Shown here: positions 25,811 through 33,883 of the stretch, piece after piece
Layout: each line of letters starts with the position of its first letter
How positions within the stretch are numbered: position 1 is the first letter of the stretch
From: Haloferax marisrubri
GTDB taxonomy: Archaea; Halobacteriota; Halobacteria; Halobacteriales; Haloferacaceae
Direction: 5' to 3'
Length of the DNA stretch: 55,879 nt
Assembly: GCF_001469875.2 (NCBI RefSeq)
Contig: NZ_LOPW02000017.1
Coordinates: forward strand, 195,962-251,840
Translations under genes and position numbers: made by a program
Notes under the pieces: generated by a model
Told to the model about the DNA's origin: nothing
What the model saw: the letters and a program-made list of their open reading frames with translations, nothing else
The model's database searches: none

Positions 25811-26436
25811 CGCTCGTCTGTCGTCGCGTCGAACTCGAAGTCGCTCGGTTCGAGCGCGTCGGCCGACGCGTCGGGGGCGGACTCGGTTCCGTTCCCGTCA
25901 GGCGCGTCGTCGTCCGCGACGACGCCTTCCCCGCCTTCGACGGCCTGTCGAATCGCGCGGAGTTCGGTCAGGATGTCGTCGAGGACGGCGGCCTTCCCCT
26001 CCGCGTCGGTCTCCGGCCCGGAGCGGCGCTTGATTCGCTCGTTGACGAGCGTCTGGAGCGACTGCGGTTCGGCGACGTTCTGGAAGCTCATCTCGATGCC
26101 GCTCCCTCCGGCGGTGCTGATGTTGACGGAGCCGTAGCCGAACTGCGCGCCGAGGAACGTCTGGCTGTAGGAGGTGTCCTGTACCTTGTCGAACTCGATG
26201 CGCTGGACGCTCCGGGAGAGGACGCCCGTCTTCCGGTAGAGCGCGTCGGAGGTGACGACGTAGTTCGTGTTCTTGTGCGAGAGGTACGACCCGACGAGGA
26301 GCGGAATGCCGACGAGAACGAACGAGAGCGGGACGCCGACGATGAAGGAGGGCACGAGGCTGTAGGGATGCGGGGTGTCGGCCCAGAGGACCTCTTCGTC
26401 GTCGTCGAGGGTGAGCCAATCAAACTCGGTGTCCAT
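25807..26436 (-). CDS. Bacterial-type PH domain protein (YdbS-like), second paralogue
   Basis: 209 residues starting MDTEFDWLTLDDDEEVLWAD, which matches the family's entry segment and decides for the ATG at 26436 over the upstream ATGs. Membrane hairpin (VPSFIVGVPLSFVLVGIPLL) then bPH_2 with TNYVVTSDALYRKTGVLSRS and DKVQDTSYSQTFLGAQFGYG. The C-terminal 60 residues are an acidic, disordered tail. It reads into its smaller paralogue with a 4-nt overlap. Function is unknown in haloarchaea. Confidence 0.85.
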   Translation of the reverse strand: MDTEFDWLTLDDDEEVLWADTPHPYSLVPSFIVGVPLSFVLVGIPLLVGSYLSHKNTNYVVTSDALYRKTGVLSRSVQRIEFDKVQDTSYSQTFLGAQFGYGSVNISTAGGSGIEMSFQNVAEPQSLQTLVNERIKRRSGPETDAEGKAAVLDDILTELRAIRQAVEGGEGVVADDDAPDGNGTESAPDASADALEPSDFEFDATTDER

Positions 26437-26576
26437 AGCGGACAGGTTCCCGCCGGCGGTGGAATAGTGTTCCGCCGGGCGCGGGCCGCCGCCGGCCATG
26501 ACTATTGCTACCGTGTGACGCGACAATTCCGCCCGGTTGGGCAAACCATTTTACGGATGCCTGCAACGGAGTGCCC

Positions 26577-27062
26577 ATGGACAAGCAGTCACTGCTCGAC
26601 TTGCTGCGTCACGACGCTCGCGAGAGCGTAGATGACATCGCCCGCCAACTGGGCGCAGACGCCGAAGCAGTGGCAGCAGCGCTCGAGGAACTCGAAGACG
26701 ACGGGGTCATCCGCGGCTACCAGGCGGTCGTCGACTGGAACAACGTCGACGAGGAGCACGTCCGGGCGCAGGTCGAAGTCGACGTCGAACTCGACCGCGA
26801 GACGGGCTACGAGGAGATCGCCCGCCGCATCGCGCGGTTCCCCGAGGTCGCCACACTGCGACTCGTCTCCGGCGACTACGACTTCTTCATCGAGGTCGAG
26901 GGCGCGTCGATGCACGCCGTCTCGAACTTCGTCTCCGAGCGCATCGCCCCCATCCCTGAGGTCACGAAGACGGTCACGCACTTCGTGATGGACTCCTACA
27001 AGGAGGAGGGCATCGAACTCGGTGACGGCGACGACGACGACCGGCTCTCCGTGTCGCCATGA
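26577..27062 (+). CDS. Lrp/AsnC-family transcriptional regulator
   Basis: 161 residues, start at the ATG 26577 about 27 nt after CATTTTACG, a TATA-like element. N-terminal HTH (SLLDLLRHDARESVDDIARQ, LEELEDDGVIRGYQAVVDW) then the RAM ligand domain (VEVDVELDRETGYEEIARRI, LRLVSGDYDFFIEVEG). A final acidic tail replaces the usual end. Lrp proteins respond to amino acids; its coupling to the next gene (ATGA overlap) suggests it controls amino-acid metabolism, including that aminotransferase. Confidence 0.93.
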   Translation: MDKQSLLDLLRHDARESVDDIARQLGADAEAVAAALEELEDDGVIRGYQAVVDWNNVDEEHVRAQVEVDVELDRETGYEEIARRIARFPEVATLRLVSGDYDFFIEVEGASMHAVSNFVSERIAPIPEVTKTVTHFVMDSYKEEGIELGDGDDDDRLSVSP

Positions 27063-28210
27063 CGCTCGGCGACCAGCTTTCGGACCGCGTCAAACAGGTG
27101 CCGCCGTCGGGGATTCGGAAGTTCTTCGAACTCGCCGAGGAGGTCGACGACGTCATCTCCCTCGGCGTCGGCGAACCCGACTTCTCCGCGCCGTGGGCCG
27201 CCCGGACCGCCGCCATCGACTCGCTCGAACGCGGCAAGACCTCCTACACGTCGAACCGCGGGATGCGCGAACTCCGCGAGGCAATCTCGGAGCGCGTCAC
27301 CCGCTACGGGCAGGAGTACGACCCCGAAGACGAGATTATCGTCACGACGGGCGCGAGCGAGGCCGTCGACCTCGCGTTCCGGGCGTTCGTCAACCCCGGC
27401 GACGTGGTGGCGATTCCCCAGCCGTCGTACATCTCGTACACGCCGGGGGCCATCTTCGCCGGCGGCGAACCGCTCCCGGTGCCGACCCGCGCCGAAGACG
27501 AGTTCAAACTCACGCCCGAGGCGCTCGAAGCCGCCGGGGCCGACGAGGCCGACGTGTTGGTGCTCTGCTACCCGAACAACCCGACCGGCGCGGTGATGAC
27601 CGACGACGAACTCGCCGACGTGGCCTCGTTCGTCAGGGACCACGACCTCGTGGTGCTCTCCGACGAAATCTACTCGGACCTCCGGTACGAGGACGACCAC
27701 GCCTCCATCGCCACCCACCCCGGCATGCGCGAGCGGACCATCGTGTTCAACGGCTTCTCGAAGGCCTACGCCATGACCGGCCTGCGCCTCGGCTACGCCA
27801 TGGGACCGCCGGGAGCCATCGACGCGATGAACAAGGTCCACCAGTACGCGATGCTTTCGGCGCCCACGACGGCGCAGTACGCGGCGCTCGAAGCCCTGCG
27901 GTCGTGCGACGACTCGGTCGAGGAGATGCGCCGCGAGTACGACCGCCGACGGCGGTTCGTCCTCGCCCGCTTCGAGGAGATGGGACTCGACTGCTTCGAG
28001 GCCAAGGGGGCGTTCTACGTCTTCCCGGAGGCTCCCGACGGCGACGACGAGGCGTTCGCCGAGGGCCTCCTCGAAGAACAGAACGTCGCGCTCGTCCCCG
28101 GAAGCGTCTTCGGTGAGGGCGGCTCGGGCCACCTCCGAGTCTCCTACGCGACGGGGATGCGCGAACTCCGCGAGGCGATGGACCGCATCGAGGCGTACGT
28201 CAGCGACTGA
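27059..28210 (+). CDS. Class I/II pyridoxal-phosphate aminotransferase
   Basis: 383 residues of the AspC/Aro8-type fold I family. The PLP lysine is K235 in NGFSKAYAMTGLRLGYAM; LCYPNNPTGAVMTDDEL holds the substrate-carboxylate Asn/Pro motif, and VLSDEIYSDLRYE carries the Asp that pairs with the PLP pyridine. The C-terminal Arg that binds the alpha-carboxylate is in GHLRVSYATGMRELREAM. The substrate may be aspartate, aromatic or branched-chain amino acids. The ATG overlaps the stop of the Lrp gene, so both are translated as a unit. Confidence 0.93.
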   Translation: MTLGDQLSDRVKQVPPSGIRKFFELAEEVDDVISLGVGEPDFSAPWAARTAAIDSLERGKTSYTSNRGMRELREAISERVTRYGQEYDPEDEIIVTTGASEAVDLAFRAFVNPGDVVAIPQPSYISYTPGAIFAGGEPLPVPTRAEDEFKLTPEALEAAGADEADVLVLCYPNNPTGAVMTDDELADVASFVRDHDLVVLSDEIYSDLRYEDDHASIATHPGMRERTIVFNGFSKAYAMTGLRLGYAMGPPGAIDAMNKVHQYAMLSAPTTAQYAALEALRSCDDSVEEMRREYDRRRRFVLARFEEMGLDCFEAKGAFYVFPEAPDGDDEAFAEGLLEEQNVALVPGSVFGEGGSGHLRVSYATGMRELREAMDRIEAYVSD

Positions 28211-28305
28211 GCCGACCGGACACACCCGTAACCCGCTTTTTCCCGAACGAGCGACCATCATGAGTATGCGAAGCATTCACACAGTTCGGGCGCGTACATC
28301 CAGCG

Positions 28306-28731
28306 ATGTACGACGAAATCCTGCTCCCGGTCGACGGGAGTCCGGCGGCAGAACAGGCGATGCCGCACGTGTTCGACCTCGCGGAGCGGTGCGACGCGAC
28401 GGTACACGTGTTGTTCGTCGTGAACACGACGCGGGACAACGCGGGTATCGTCGGCGGGACGGTCCTCGAAACGCTCGAACGGGAGGGTACACGCGTCGTC
28501 GAGGAGGTCGTCGAGCGCGGCGAGAGCCGAGGCATCGAGACGGTCGGAGCCGTGCGTCGGGGCGCGCCGCACGAAACCATTCTCGACTACGCAACCGAAC
28601 ACGGCGTCGAGGTCATCGCAATGGCGACCCACGGCCGGACGGGCGTCGAGCGCGTGCTCCTCGGGAGCGTCACCGAGCGCGTCGTCCGGAGCGCGCCGGT
28701 TCCCGTGCTAACGGTCCGGGCGGGAGAGTAG
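28306..28731 (+). CDS. Universal stress protein (UspA family)
   Basis: 141 residues, starts MYDEILLPVDGSPAAEQAMP, the family's first strand and helix. The ATP-binding loop is complete: MATHGRTGVERVLLGSVTER with G-x2-G-x9-G(S/T), then VPVLTVRAGE as the closing strand. Cytosolic alpha/beta fold, probably a dimer. Upstream lies the aminotransferase, but 95 nt with a T-rich tract (GCTTTTTCCC) separate them, so it may be a separate unit. Confidence 0.92.
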   Translation: MYDEILLPVDGSPAAEQAMPHVFDLAERCDATVHVLFVVNTTRDNAGIVGGTVLETLEREGTRVVEEVVERGESRGIETVGAVRRGAPHETILDYATEHGVEVIAMATHGRTGVERVLLGSVTERVVRSAPVPVLTVRAGE

Positions 28732-28841
28732 TCGAATCCGCCGATTCAAGCGGTCAAAGCGGCCGGCAACGTCACCATCCGACTGCATAATCGATGATGA
28801 CATCTGTTGGCACATTTCGGGAGACCAACACGCAAAGTATT

Positions 28842-28849
28842 ATTAAATA
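28842..28849 (+). promoter_or_regulatory. TATA-like element of the DUF7504 gene
   Basis: ATTAAATA at 28842-28849 is centred about 25-27 nt before the ATG at 28871, matching a leaderless haloarchaeal promoter. The 28732-28870 gap is AT-rich compared with the flanking genes and holds no other gene I can support. Confidence 0.5.
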
Positions 28850-28870
28850 TGGTTTCCTCGTGCAACACGA

Positions 28871-29587
28871 ATGGTTTCGGGAGGTGACACGGACATCGCC
28901 GTGACGGAGGACACGTCTACGTTCCAACTCGGGCTGGACGACCTCAAACGACGAGGGAGCGCGCTCCTCGTCGTCGGGTCGGTTCCGACGGAACTCTACT
29001 CGCGCGCGTCCAAGCAGATGCTCGGCGCTCCCGACGAGCCGCGACGCCGCCTTCTGGTCCTCAACGACTCGACGCCGCTTGACGACCGTCTCGACGCCGA
29101 CATCAAGCGCTCCAAGGAGTGGACGCGCGTGGTTCGGTACTCCACGCTCGAACGGAGCGCCGCGGCCTCGCCGACACCGCCCGCCGCCGTGCCGAGCGCG
29201 ATAGACACCTGCGAGCGCCGAGTGGGCGGCGGCCTCGGCCAACTCGGCGCGGAACTCGCCAACGACGTAACCGAATTCGACAGCCTCGCCGGAGGACTCT
29301 CTCCGGCGGAACTCCGCGTCGCGTTCGACTGTCTGCCGTCGCTCCTCTCGCGGTACGAGCGGGACCACGTGTTTCGGTTCCTCCACGTCATGACCACCCA
29401 CGTCCGTGCGCGGAACGGGATGGTCCACGTCTGGTCCCCGGGCGACCGCGAGGACGAACTCAACCGGATGCTCGAACCGCTGTTCGACGCCGTCGTCGAA
29501 CTCGACGTCGAGGGCGCGGAGGCGCGTCAGCGCTGGCACCTCCGACAGAAAGACGTCTCGTCCGGCTGGTTCCCGTTGGAATCGTGA
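28871..29587 (+). CDS. DUF7504 family protein beside CHAT protease
   Basis: 238 residues, cytoplasmic. The opening DDLKRRGSALLVVGSVPTEL resembles the start of RecA/KaiC-like domains, but the following P-loop is degenerate, so ATP binding is doubtful. SREDHVFRFLHVMTTHVRAR-like text (YERDHVFRFLHVMTTHVRAR) and VVELDVEGAEARQRWHLRQK close the protein, as in haloarchaeal DUF7504. DUF7504 genes tend to lie near HalX and DUF7503 genes; here CHAT is 50 nt downstream on the same strand and HalX is 2.5 kb away. A signalling or scaffold role is inferred. Confidence 0.7.
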   Translation: MVSGGDTDIAVTEDTSTFQLGLDDLKRRGSALLVVGSVPTELYSRASKQMLGAPDEPRRRLLVLNDSTPLDDRLDADIKRSKEWTRVVRYSTLERSAAASPTPPAAVPSAIDTCERRVGGGLGQLGAELANDVTEFDSLAGGLSPAELRVAFDCLPSLLSRYERDHVFRFLHVMTTHVRARNGMVHVWSPGDREDELNRMLEPLFDAVVELDVEGAEARQRWHLRQKDVSSGWFPLES

Positions 29588-29601
29588 ACTTCTCACGACC
29601 A

Positions 29602-29637
29602 ATACGTTTTTTACCCTAATCGTGTCACATAGACACA
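29602..29637 (+). promoter_or_regulatory. Promoter of the CHAT gene with small inverted repeat
   Basis: ACGTTTTTTACC (about 29604-29615) lies 25-33 nt before the ATG at 29638, suiting a leaderless mRNA. GTGTC at 29622-29626 and GACAC at 29632-29636 form an inverted repeat between the TATA and the start. The CHAT gene may thus be expressed separately from DUF7504. Confidence 0.45.
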
Positions 29638-31740
29638 ATGGAATCGTCCGGGCAGGGCAAGCGGGCTGACGCGTCTTCCACGCTGGAAGTCGGCTTTTCG
29701 CTCCCTTCAGAAGGCACGGGGTTGGTCGTTCGGGACAACGTCGAACGCCACCAGTTCATGCTTCGAACGCCGTCGCCAGTCGCGCCGGAGCCGACCGACC
29801 GTCGTCGGTTCTCCCTCCCGACGGACGCCGCGGTCCGCATCGAGACCGACCGCATCGGATTGGCGGCGAACACGGTCGTCTGCGTCCGCGACGAATCGGG
29901 GTCGATGCTCGCGCAGGTCGACCAACAGGGACACGAGGAACTCGGCGCGGGGACGTACAGCATCGAACTCTTCGGCGCGGTCAAGACGTACCTCCGAGTC
30001 GAGGGGCCGCTGACGGTCGACGCGGAACCGCTCGAAACCGTGCTCTCGTTCGAGGAGCCGCGGACGGTGTACGTCGGCGCGCGGTCGTCGCACGAGAGCC
30101 CCGCGACGACGGTGACGACGACCGACGACCCGCTGGACGTGATGCAGGCCGTCTCGGCGTTCAGCTCCTCGCTCAAGACCACGAGCGTCGAGCGGTCGTA
30201 TCCGACGCTCCGGGGACACCCGCCGCTTCTCGAACTGGGCGACGAACTCGACATCCCCGAGGGACTTCACGTCCCCGACACCGGCGTCCGAATCGAGCTC
30301 CCGCCGACGCTGAGTCACATCTTCGTGGCGACGCCGCTGGCGTACTATCTCGGCGCGAGACTCGTCCCCGGTGACACTCCCCGACTCGTCACCGACGAGG
30401 GGTTCGTCCACGATTTCGACGGCCCCCACGGCTTCGAGGAGTCGGTCGCGCGCGCGCTCAAGCGGACGTTCTTCCTCGACTGCGTCGTTCGAACGGAGGG
30501 AATCTACGACGTGCCGCTCCACGAGCGCCAGACCGTCGAATCACGGACCGATATCGACGTCGAGCGACTGTACGACGCGTCGCTCGGCGAACAGCTCTCG
30601 GCGTACTTCGAGATTCCCTACGAGCACATCGCCGACCTCGTTCCGGAGTGGAAGCTGACGACGCACATCGCCCCGCAGATCGACAACGTCGAGTTGCTCC
30701 CCTTCGTCACGAACGACCTCGCGGTCGTCCGGACGCCTTCGGGGACCGAGGTTCCCCACTCGGAGGTGCAGGCGGCCGTCGTAGACGACTTCCTCCGCGA
30801 CGACATCGTCAGGAGCGCGGGCGCGGCGACGCCGAGCGAGACGTACGTCAAGCCCAGTTCGACCGACTCGGTCGAGCAGGCGTGGATCAGCGACGGGACG
30901 CCGGTCGGCGCGAGCAAGACCACGCCCGCCGCCTACCGGAACCGCCTCCAGCGCAAGCCGACGCAGGGAGATATCGGCATCACGGTCGTCTGTAACGACC
31001 CCGAGATGCTCGCCGAGACGGACATCGTCGACGAGGTGTACGGCTCGCGCGACGGGCTGTCGTTCGACGTGGACGCGCACTACGACCTCAGCCGAGCGGA
31101 GCTTCGGGAGCTACTCGCCGAGCCGACCGACTTCCTCCACTACATCGGCCACATCGACGACGAGGGGTTCCAGTGCCACGACGGTCGGGTCGACGCCGAG
31201 ACGCTCGACCGCGTCGGGACGGGCGCGTTCTTCCTCAACGCGTGCCAGTCGTACGACCAAGGACTCGCGCTCGTCGAGGCCGGCGCTATCGGCGGCATCG
31301 TCACGTTCAGCGAGGTCATCAACAGTCAGGCGGTCGGCGTGGGACGCACGTTGGCTCGGCTGCTTAACGGCGGGTTCCCGCTTCAGGCGTCGCTCGACGT
31401 CGTTCGGACCGACAGCGACATCGCACACCAGTACGGTGTCGTCGGGGACGGAGGACTTTCAGTCGTTCAAACTGAGAGCGGAGTCGCGGTGCTCTGTGAA
31501 GTCTCACAGCTATCGGACGACGAGTACAGTCTCTCGTACAACTCGTATCCGACCTCACGATGCGGTCCCGGTTCGCTTATCATCCCTGCGTTACCCGGGA
31601 CAAACGAGTATTACCTCTCGTCGCATGGGCTCTCTAATATCAGGCTCACAGAGGCAGAGCTTCGAGAGTTCCTCTCACTAGAACAGATTCCTGTCGTCTA
31701 CGACGATACGGTCTACTGGGACTGCGAATTCCTCTCGTGA
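29638..31740 (+). CDS. CHAT-domain (caspase-like) protease
   Basis: 700 residues with no signal peptide. The C-terminal region from about residue 443 (GDIGITVVCNDPEMLAETD) is a caspase-like CHAT domain. The catalytic pair is readable: H505 in LHYIGHIDDEGF and C536 in FFLNACQSYDQG; GAIGGIVTFSEVINSQAV then follows as in other CHAT proteins. The N-terminal 440 residues are a long haloarchaeal-type beta-rich region (NTVVCVRDESGSMLAQVDQQ) with no TPR repeats, unlike bacterial TPR-CHAT. The stop abuts directly on the stop of the convergent DUF7503-like gene. GC content falls at the C-terminal end. Target proteins are unknown; programmed-cell-death, defence or regulation by cleavage are possible. 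Confidence 0.85.
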   Translation: MESSGQGKRADASSTLEVGFSLPSEGTGLVVRDNVERHQFMLRTPSPVAPEPTDRRRFSLPTDAAVRIETDRIGLAANTVVCVRDESGSMLAQVDQQGHEELGAGTYSIELFGAVKTYLRVEGPLTVDAEPLETVLSFEEPRTVYVGARSSHESPATTVTTTDDPLDVMQAVSAFSSSLKTTSVERSYPTLRGHPPLLELGDELDIPEGLHVPDTGVRIELPPTLSHIFVATPLAYYLGARLVPGDTPRLVTDEGFVHDFDGPHGFEESVARALKRTFFLDCVVRTEGIYDVPLHERQTVESRTDIDVERLYDASLGEQLSAYFEIPYEHIADLVPEWKLTTHIAPQIDNVELLPFVTNDLAVVRTPSGTEVPHSEVQAAVVDDFLRDDIVRSAGAATPSETYVKPSSTDSVEQAWISDGTPVGASKTTPAAYRNRLQRKPTQGDIGITVVCNDPEMLAETDIVDEVYGSRDGLSFDVDAHYDLSRAELRELLAEPTDFLHYIGHIDDEGFQCHDGRVDAETLDRVGTGAFFLNACQSYDQGLALVEAGAIGGIVTFSEVINSQAVGVGRTLARLLNGGFPLQASLDVVRTDSDIAHQYGVVGDGGLSVVQTESGVAVLCEVSQLSDDEYSLSYNSYPTSRCGPGSLIIPALPGTNEYYLSSHGLSNIRLTEAELREFLSLEQIPVVYDDTVYWDCEFLS

Positions 31741-31881
31741 TTACGGACCGTAGATGACTCCCGTGTTTCCGGCCGCCACGCTTCCGGCCTGTGAGAGCAG
31801 GAGCGTGAGCGTGAACAGGACGCCCATCATGCGGGGGTTCTGACGAAGGTACGCGACCATCTGATTGCTGTCGTCGGACAT
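31741..31881 (-). CDS. 46-residue membrane peptide, DUF7503-like
   Basis: Small gene: ATG at 31881, TAA at 31743-31741. It starts MSDDSNQMVAYLRQNPRMMG, has one hydrophobic segment (VLFTLTLLLSQAGSVAAG) and ends NTGVIYGP. This is the form of haloarchaeal DUF7503: basic/polar front, one TM helix, short Gly-rich end. A TATATTT element (about 31907-31914) sits 26-30 nt upstream, so a leaderless message is likely. It is convergent and back to back with CHAT. A membrane partner or target for DUF7504/CHAT/HalX is inferred from gene association. Confidence 0.75.
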   Translation of the reverse strand: MSDDSNQMVAYLRQNPRMMGVLFTLTLLLSQAGSVAAGNTGVIYGP

Positions 31882-32050
31882 GTGCACTTACTCCAAGGAG
31901 CGAGCACGAAATATAATTTTTCGTGTATATCTGATATGAAAATAACTTAATTAAGTGAACGGGAGTCGCAACTAATCGTTTGCGGAGCGCACAGCGCTAT
32001 AGACGAGAGAAACGGGAGAGCGCAGTCGGCGGCCGGAACGACCGCGCCGG
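31882..32050. other. AT-rich intergenic region with 12-bp palindrome
   Basis: ACTTAATTAAGT (31945-31956) is a perfect palindrome upstream of the DUF7503-like gene's TATA element and after the end of the HalX gene. No gene of reasonable length is visible here. Confidence 0.4.
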
Positions 32051-32641
32051 TCAGGAGTTGTCGACGTCGGCCCCGCCGCCGATGTCGCGGTAGACCGCGG
32101 AGATACCTTCGGTCTCGTCGAGTTGGCCGAGCGTCTCGTCGAGTTCGCGCCGGAGTTCGGTCAGCCGGGCGGTGAGCCGTTGGTACTCTTCGTTTTCTTC
32201 GAGCGCCGCTTCGTCCTTTTCGGACTCTAGGAGCGCCTTCTTCGACGCGAGGGAAAACAGGTCTTGAATACCCACGTCGTAAGCGTTTCGCAAGATGAGG
32301 TTAGAGACGGTGTCAGTCAGCGCTTCACGAGAGACGGGCTTGACGAGGTAGTCGTCGAAACCCATGGCGATGATGTCGAAATCGGGCTCGACTGCGGTCA
32401 CCATCGCGACGCGGCACTCGAAGCCACGGTCCCGTATCTCCGAGAGCGCCTCGTCGCCCGAGAGGTCGGGCATTCGACGGTCGAGGAGAACAACGTCAAC
32501 CTCGTCGTCGAGCTTGTCGAGCGCCTCTCGGCCGCCGTAGGCGACACGAACGCTGTAGTCGTTCCTAAGCCAGGTTGCGTACAGATCGGCGAGGTCAGGC
32601 TCATCTTCAACGATGAGCACCAGTGGCTGTTCTGCGCTCAT
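32051..32641 (-). CDS. HalX-type response regulator
   Basis: 196 residues. Receiver domain 1-115 with acidic pair E12/D13, phospho-acceptor D54 (VVLLDRRMPDLSGDEAL), conserved Thr and Lys (AMVTAVEPD and DDYLVKPVSREALT). The C-terminal half is HalX: a helical domain (KALLESEKDEAALEENEEYQ, RLTARLTELRRELDETLGQL) without a known DNA-binding fold. No cognate kinase is encoded in the window, so the input is unknown. Two 9-bp direct repeats (TGTAGTGGT read on the plus strand) lie upstream. It sits next to the DUF7503-like gene in the same direction. Confidence 0.93.
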   Translation of the reverse strand: MSAEQPLVLIVEDEPDLADLYATWLRNDYSVRVAYGGREALDKLDDEVDVVLLDRRMPDLSGDEALSEIRDRGFECRVAMVTAVEPDFDIIAMGFDDYLVKPVSREALTDTVSNLILRNAYDVGIQDLFSLASKKALLESEKDEAALEENEEYQRLTARLTELRRELDETLGQLDETEGISAVYRDIGGGADVDNS

Positions 32642-32794
32642 TGGTATTGTAGTGGTGTTCCGGAGACGCTCACGAAACTCAATGTCGTGTAGTGGTATAT
32701 CAAAATACCTCTTGTCTAACGCCGTCCGAAACTGCGCTTGTGCGCACTAATTGCCCCCCGGAGTTGTTATACATTCCGGCGAATCGAACAGATT
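32642..32794. promoter_or_regulatory. HalX gene upstream region with 9-bp direct repeats
   Basis: TGTAGTGGT occurs at 32648-32656 and 32688-32696 (plus strand reading), 40 bp apart, close to four helical turns. A TATA-like TTTTGATATA (minus strand) overlaps the distal repeat. The 3' part of the gap before 32795 is the tail of the TrmB gene. Confidence 0.45.
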
Positions 32795-33883
32795 CTACCT
32801 GTCAGATGTCTCTGATATCTCTTCGACGGTGATGCGGTTCGCCTCGATGTCCTCTAAGACCGCGCCCCACCCGCCGACGGTGTACGTCCCGTCGTCGGTC
32901 TCGACGGTCAGACTGACCTGCCCCGCGAGTTCCGAAAACGATAGCGCGTCCGTCGGTGCGGACACCGCCGTGTAGTACAGGTCCGTCACTTCGCCGGTGA
33001 ACTCGACCGGGTCGCGCTCGTCGGTCTCGTACCCCTTGATGTGGGCGACGATGCGCTTTCCGTCGCGGATGAGCGGCTCCGTGTCCTGTACGAAGTGTCT
33101 GATGTCTGAGTACACGAGCGGCGGCTCGTCAGTCTGTGCGTCGTAGACGACCTCCCAGACCTCCCACAGCGCCGTCTGGAAGTACCAATGGAAGACGTAC
33201 GCCAGGGTGTAGTCGTCGACGAGGACGCCGTACTGGTTCATCGAGTTGTCGTGCGGCGCGAAGCACGCGCCCGTCCGGTCGACGATGGCGACGAACGGGG
33301 TCGGGAGAGTGCGGTGTCTGACCTCGGTGGCGACCCCTCGATACTCCCGCTCGGCGAACGGGTCGATTTCGTCGGTCCGCTCGGGGTGCAACACGACCTT
33401 CACCAGCGCGCCGTTCTCGTACGCCTCCGAGAGCGCCGGTTTGAGCTCGTCGAACTGCTCGGGGGTGACGGATAGTTGCACCTCGCCGTCCGCCTCCCGA
33501 ATCATCTCTTCGGCCCGCTTGAACACCGTCTCGAAGCGCTTGACGATGCTCAGCATGTGCCGGTCGACCGCGGGCTGTTGCCAGCGCGTCTCGATTTCTT
33601 CCGCCGCCTCGTCGAGTTGGACGGCGCGGCTCTTGAGGTCCTCCATCACGGACCGCGGGTCGCACGCTCTCGCGTGGAGACTGTCCTGCTCGTAGGTCTC
33701 GATGTAACCCTTCGCTTCGAGGTCGCGGAGAACATCGTAGATACGGGCGGTTGGGACGGCACAGGCGTCGGCGAGTTCGGTCGCACTCGCCGCTCCGAGC
33801 TGTAGAAGCGCGACGTAAGCCTCCGCCTGATACTGTGACAACCCAGCGTTCCGAAGTGCGGTACGTAGCTCCGCGGTATCCAT
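32795..33883 (-). CDS. trmB: TrmB-family transcriptional regulator
   Basis: About 362 residues. N-terminal winged helix (LRNAGLSQYQAEAYVALLQL, ELADACAVPTARIYDVLRDL, EAKGYIETYEQDS), a coiled linker (residues about 80-115), then the TrmB sugar-binding region (FKRAEEMIREADGEVQLSVT, NSMNQYGVLVDDYTLAYVFH). Haloarchaeal TrmB controls gluconeogenesis/glycolysis in response to glucose. The length and both domains fit that protein, but paralogues exist. I chose the ATG at 33883 (MDTAELRTALRNAGLSQYQA); an ATTAATACG TATA-like element lies about 30 nt upstream. Confidence 0.82.
   Translation of the reverse strand: MDTAELRTALRNAGLSQYQAEAYVALLQLGAASATELADACAVPTARIYDVLRDLEAKGYIETYEQDSLHARACDPRSVMEDLKSRAVQLDEAAEEIETRWQQPAVDRHMLSIVKRFETVFKRAEEMIREADGEVQLSVTPEQFDELKPALSEAYENGALVKVVLHPERTDEIDPFAEREYRGVATEVRHRTLPTPFVAIVDRTGACFAPHDNSMNQYGVLVDDYTLAYVFHWYFQTALWEVWEVVYDAQTDEPPLVYSDIRHFVQDTEPLIRDGKRIVAHIKGYETDERDPVEFTGEVTDLYYTAVSAPTDALSFSELAGQVSLTVETDDGTYTVGGWGAVLEDIEANRITVEEISETSDR

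Noticed and set aside
28211..28305. Start of the UspA gene at the ATG near 28260 (MSMRSIHTVRARTS)
   Set aside because: That ATG is in another frame and gives an Arg-rich product; the 28306 ATG begins with the conserved UspA strand.
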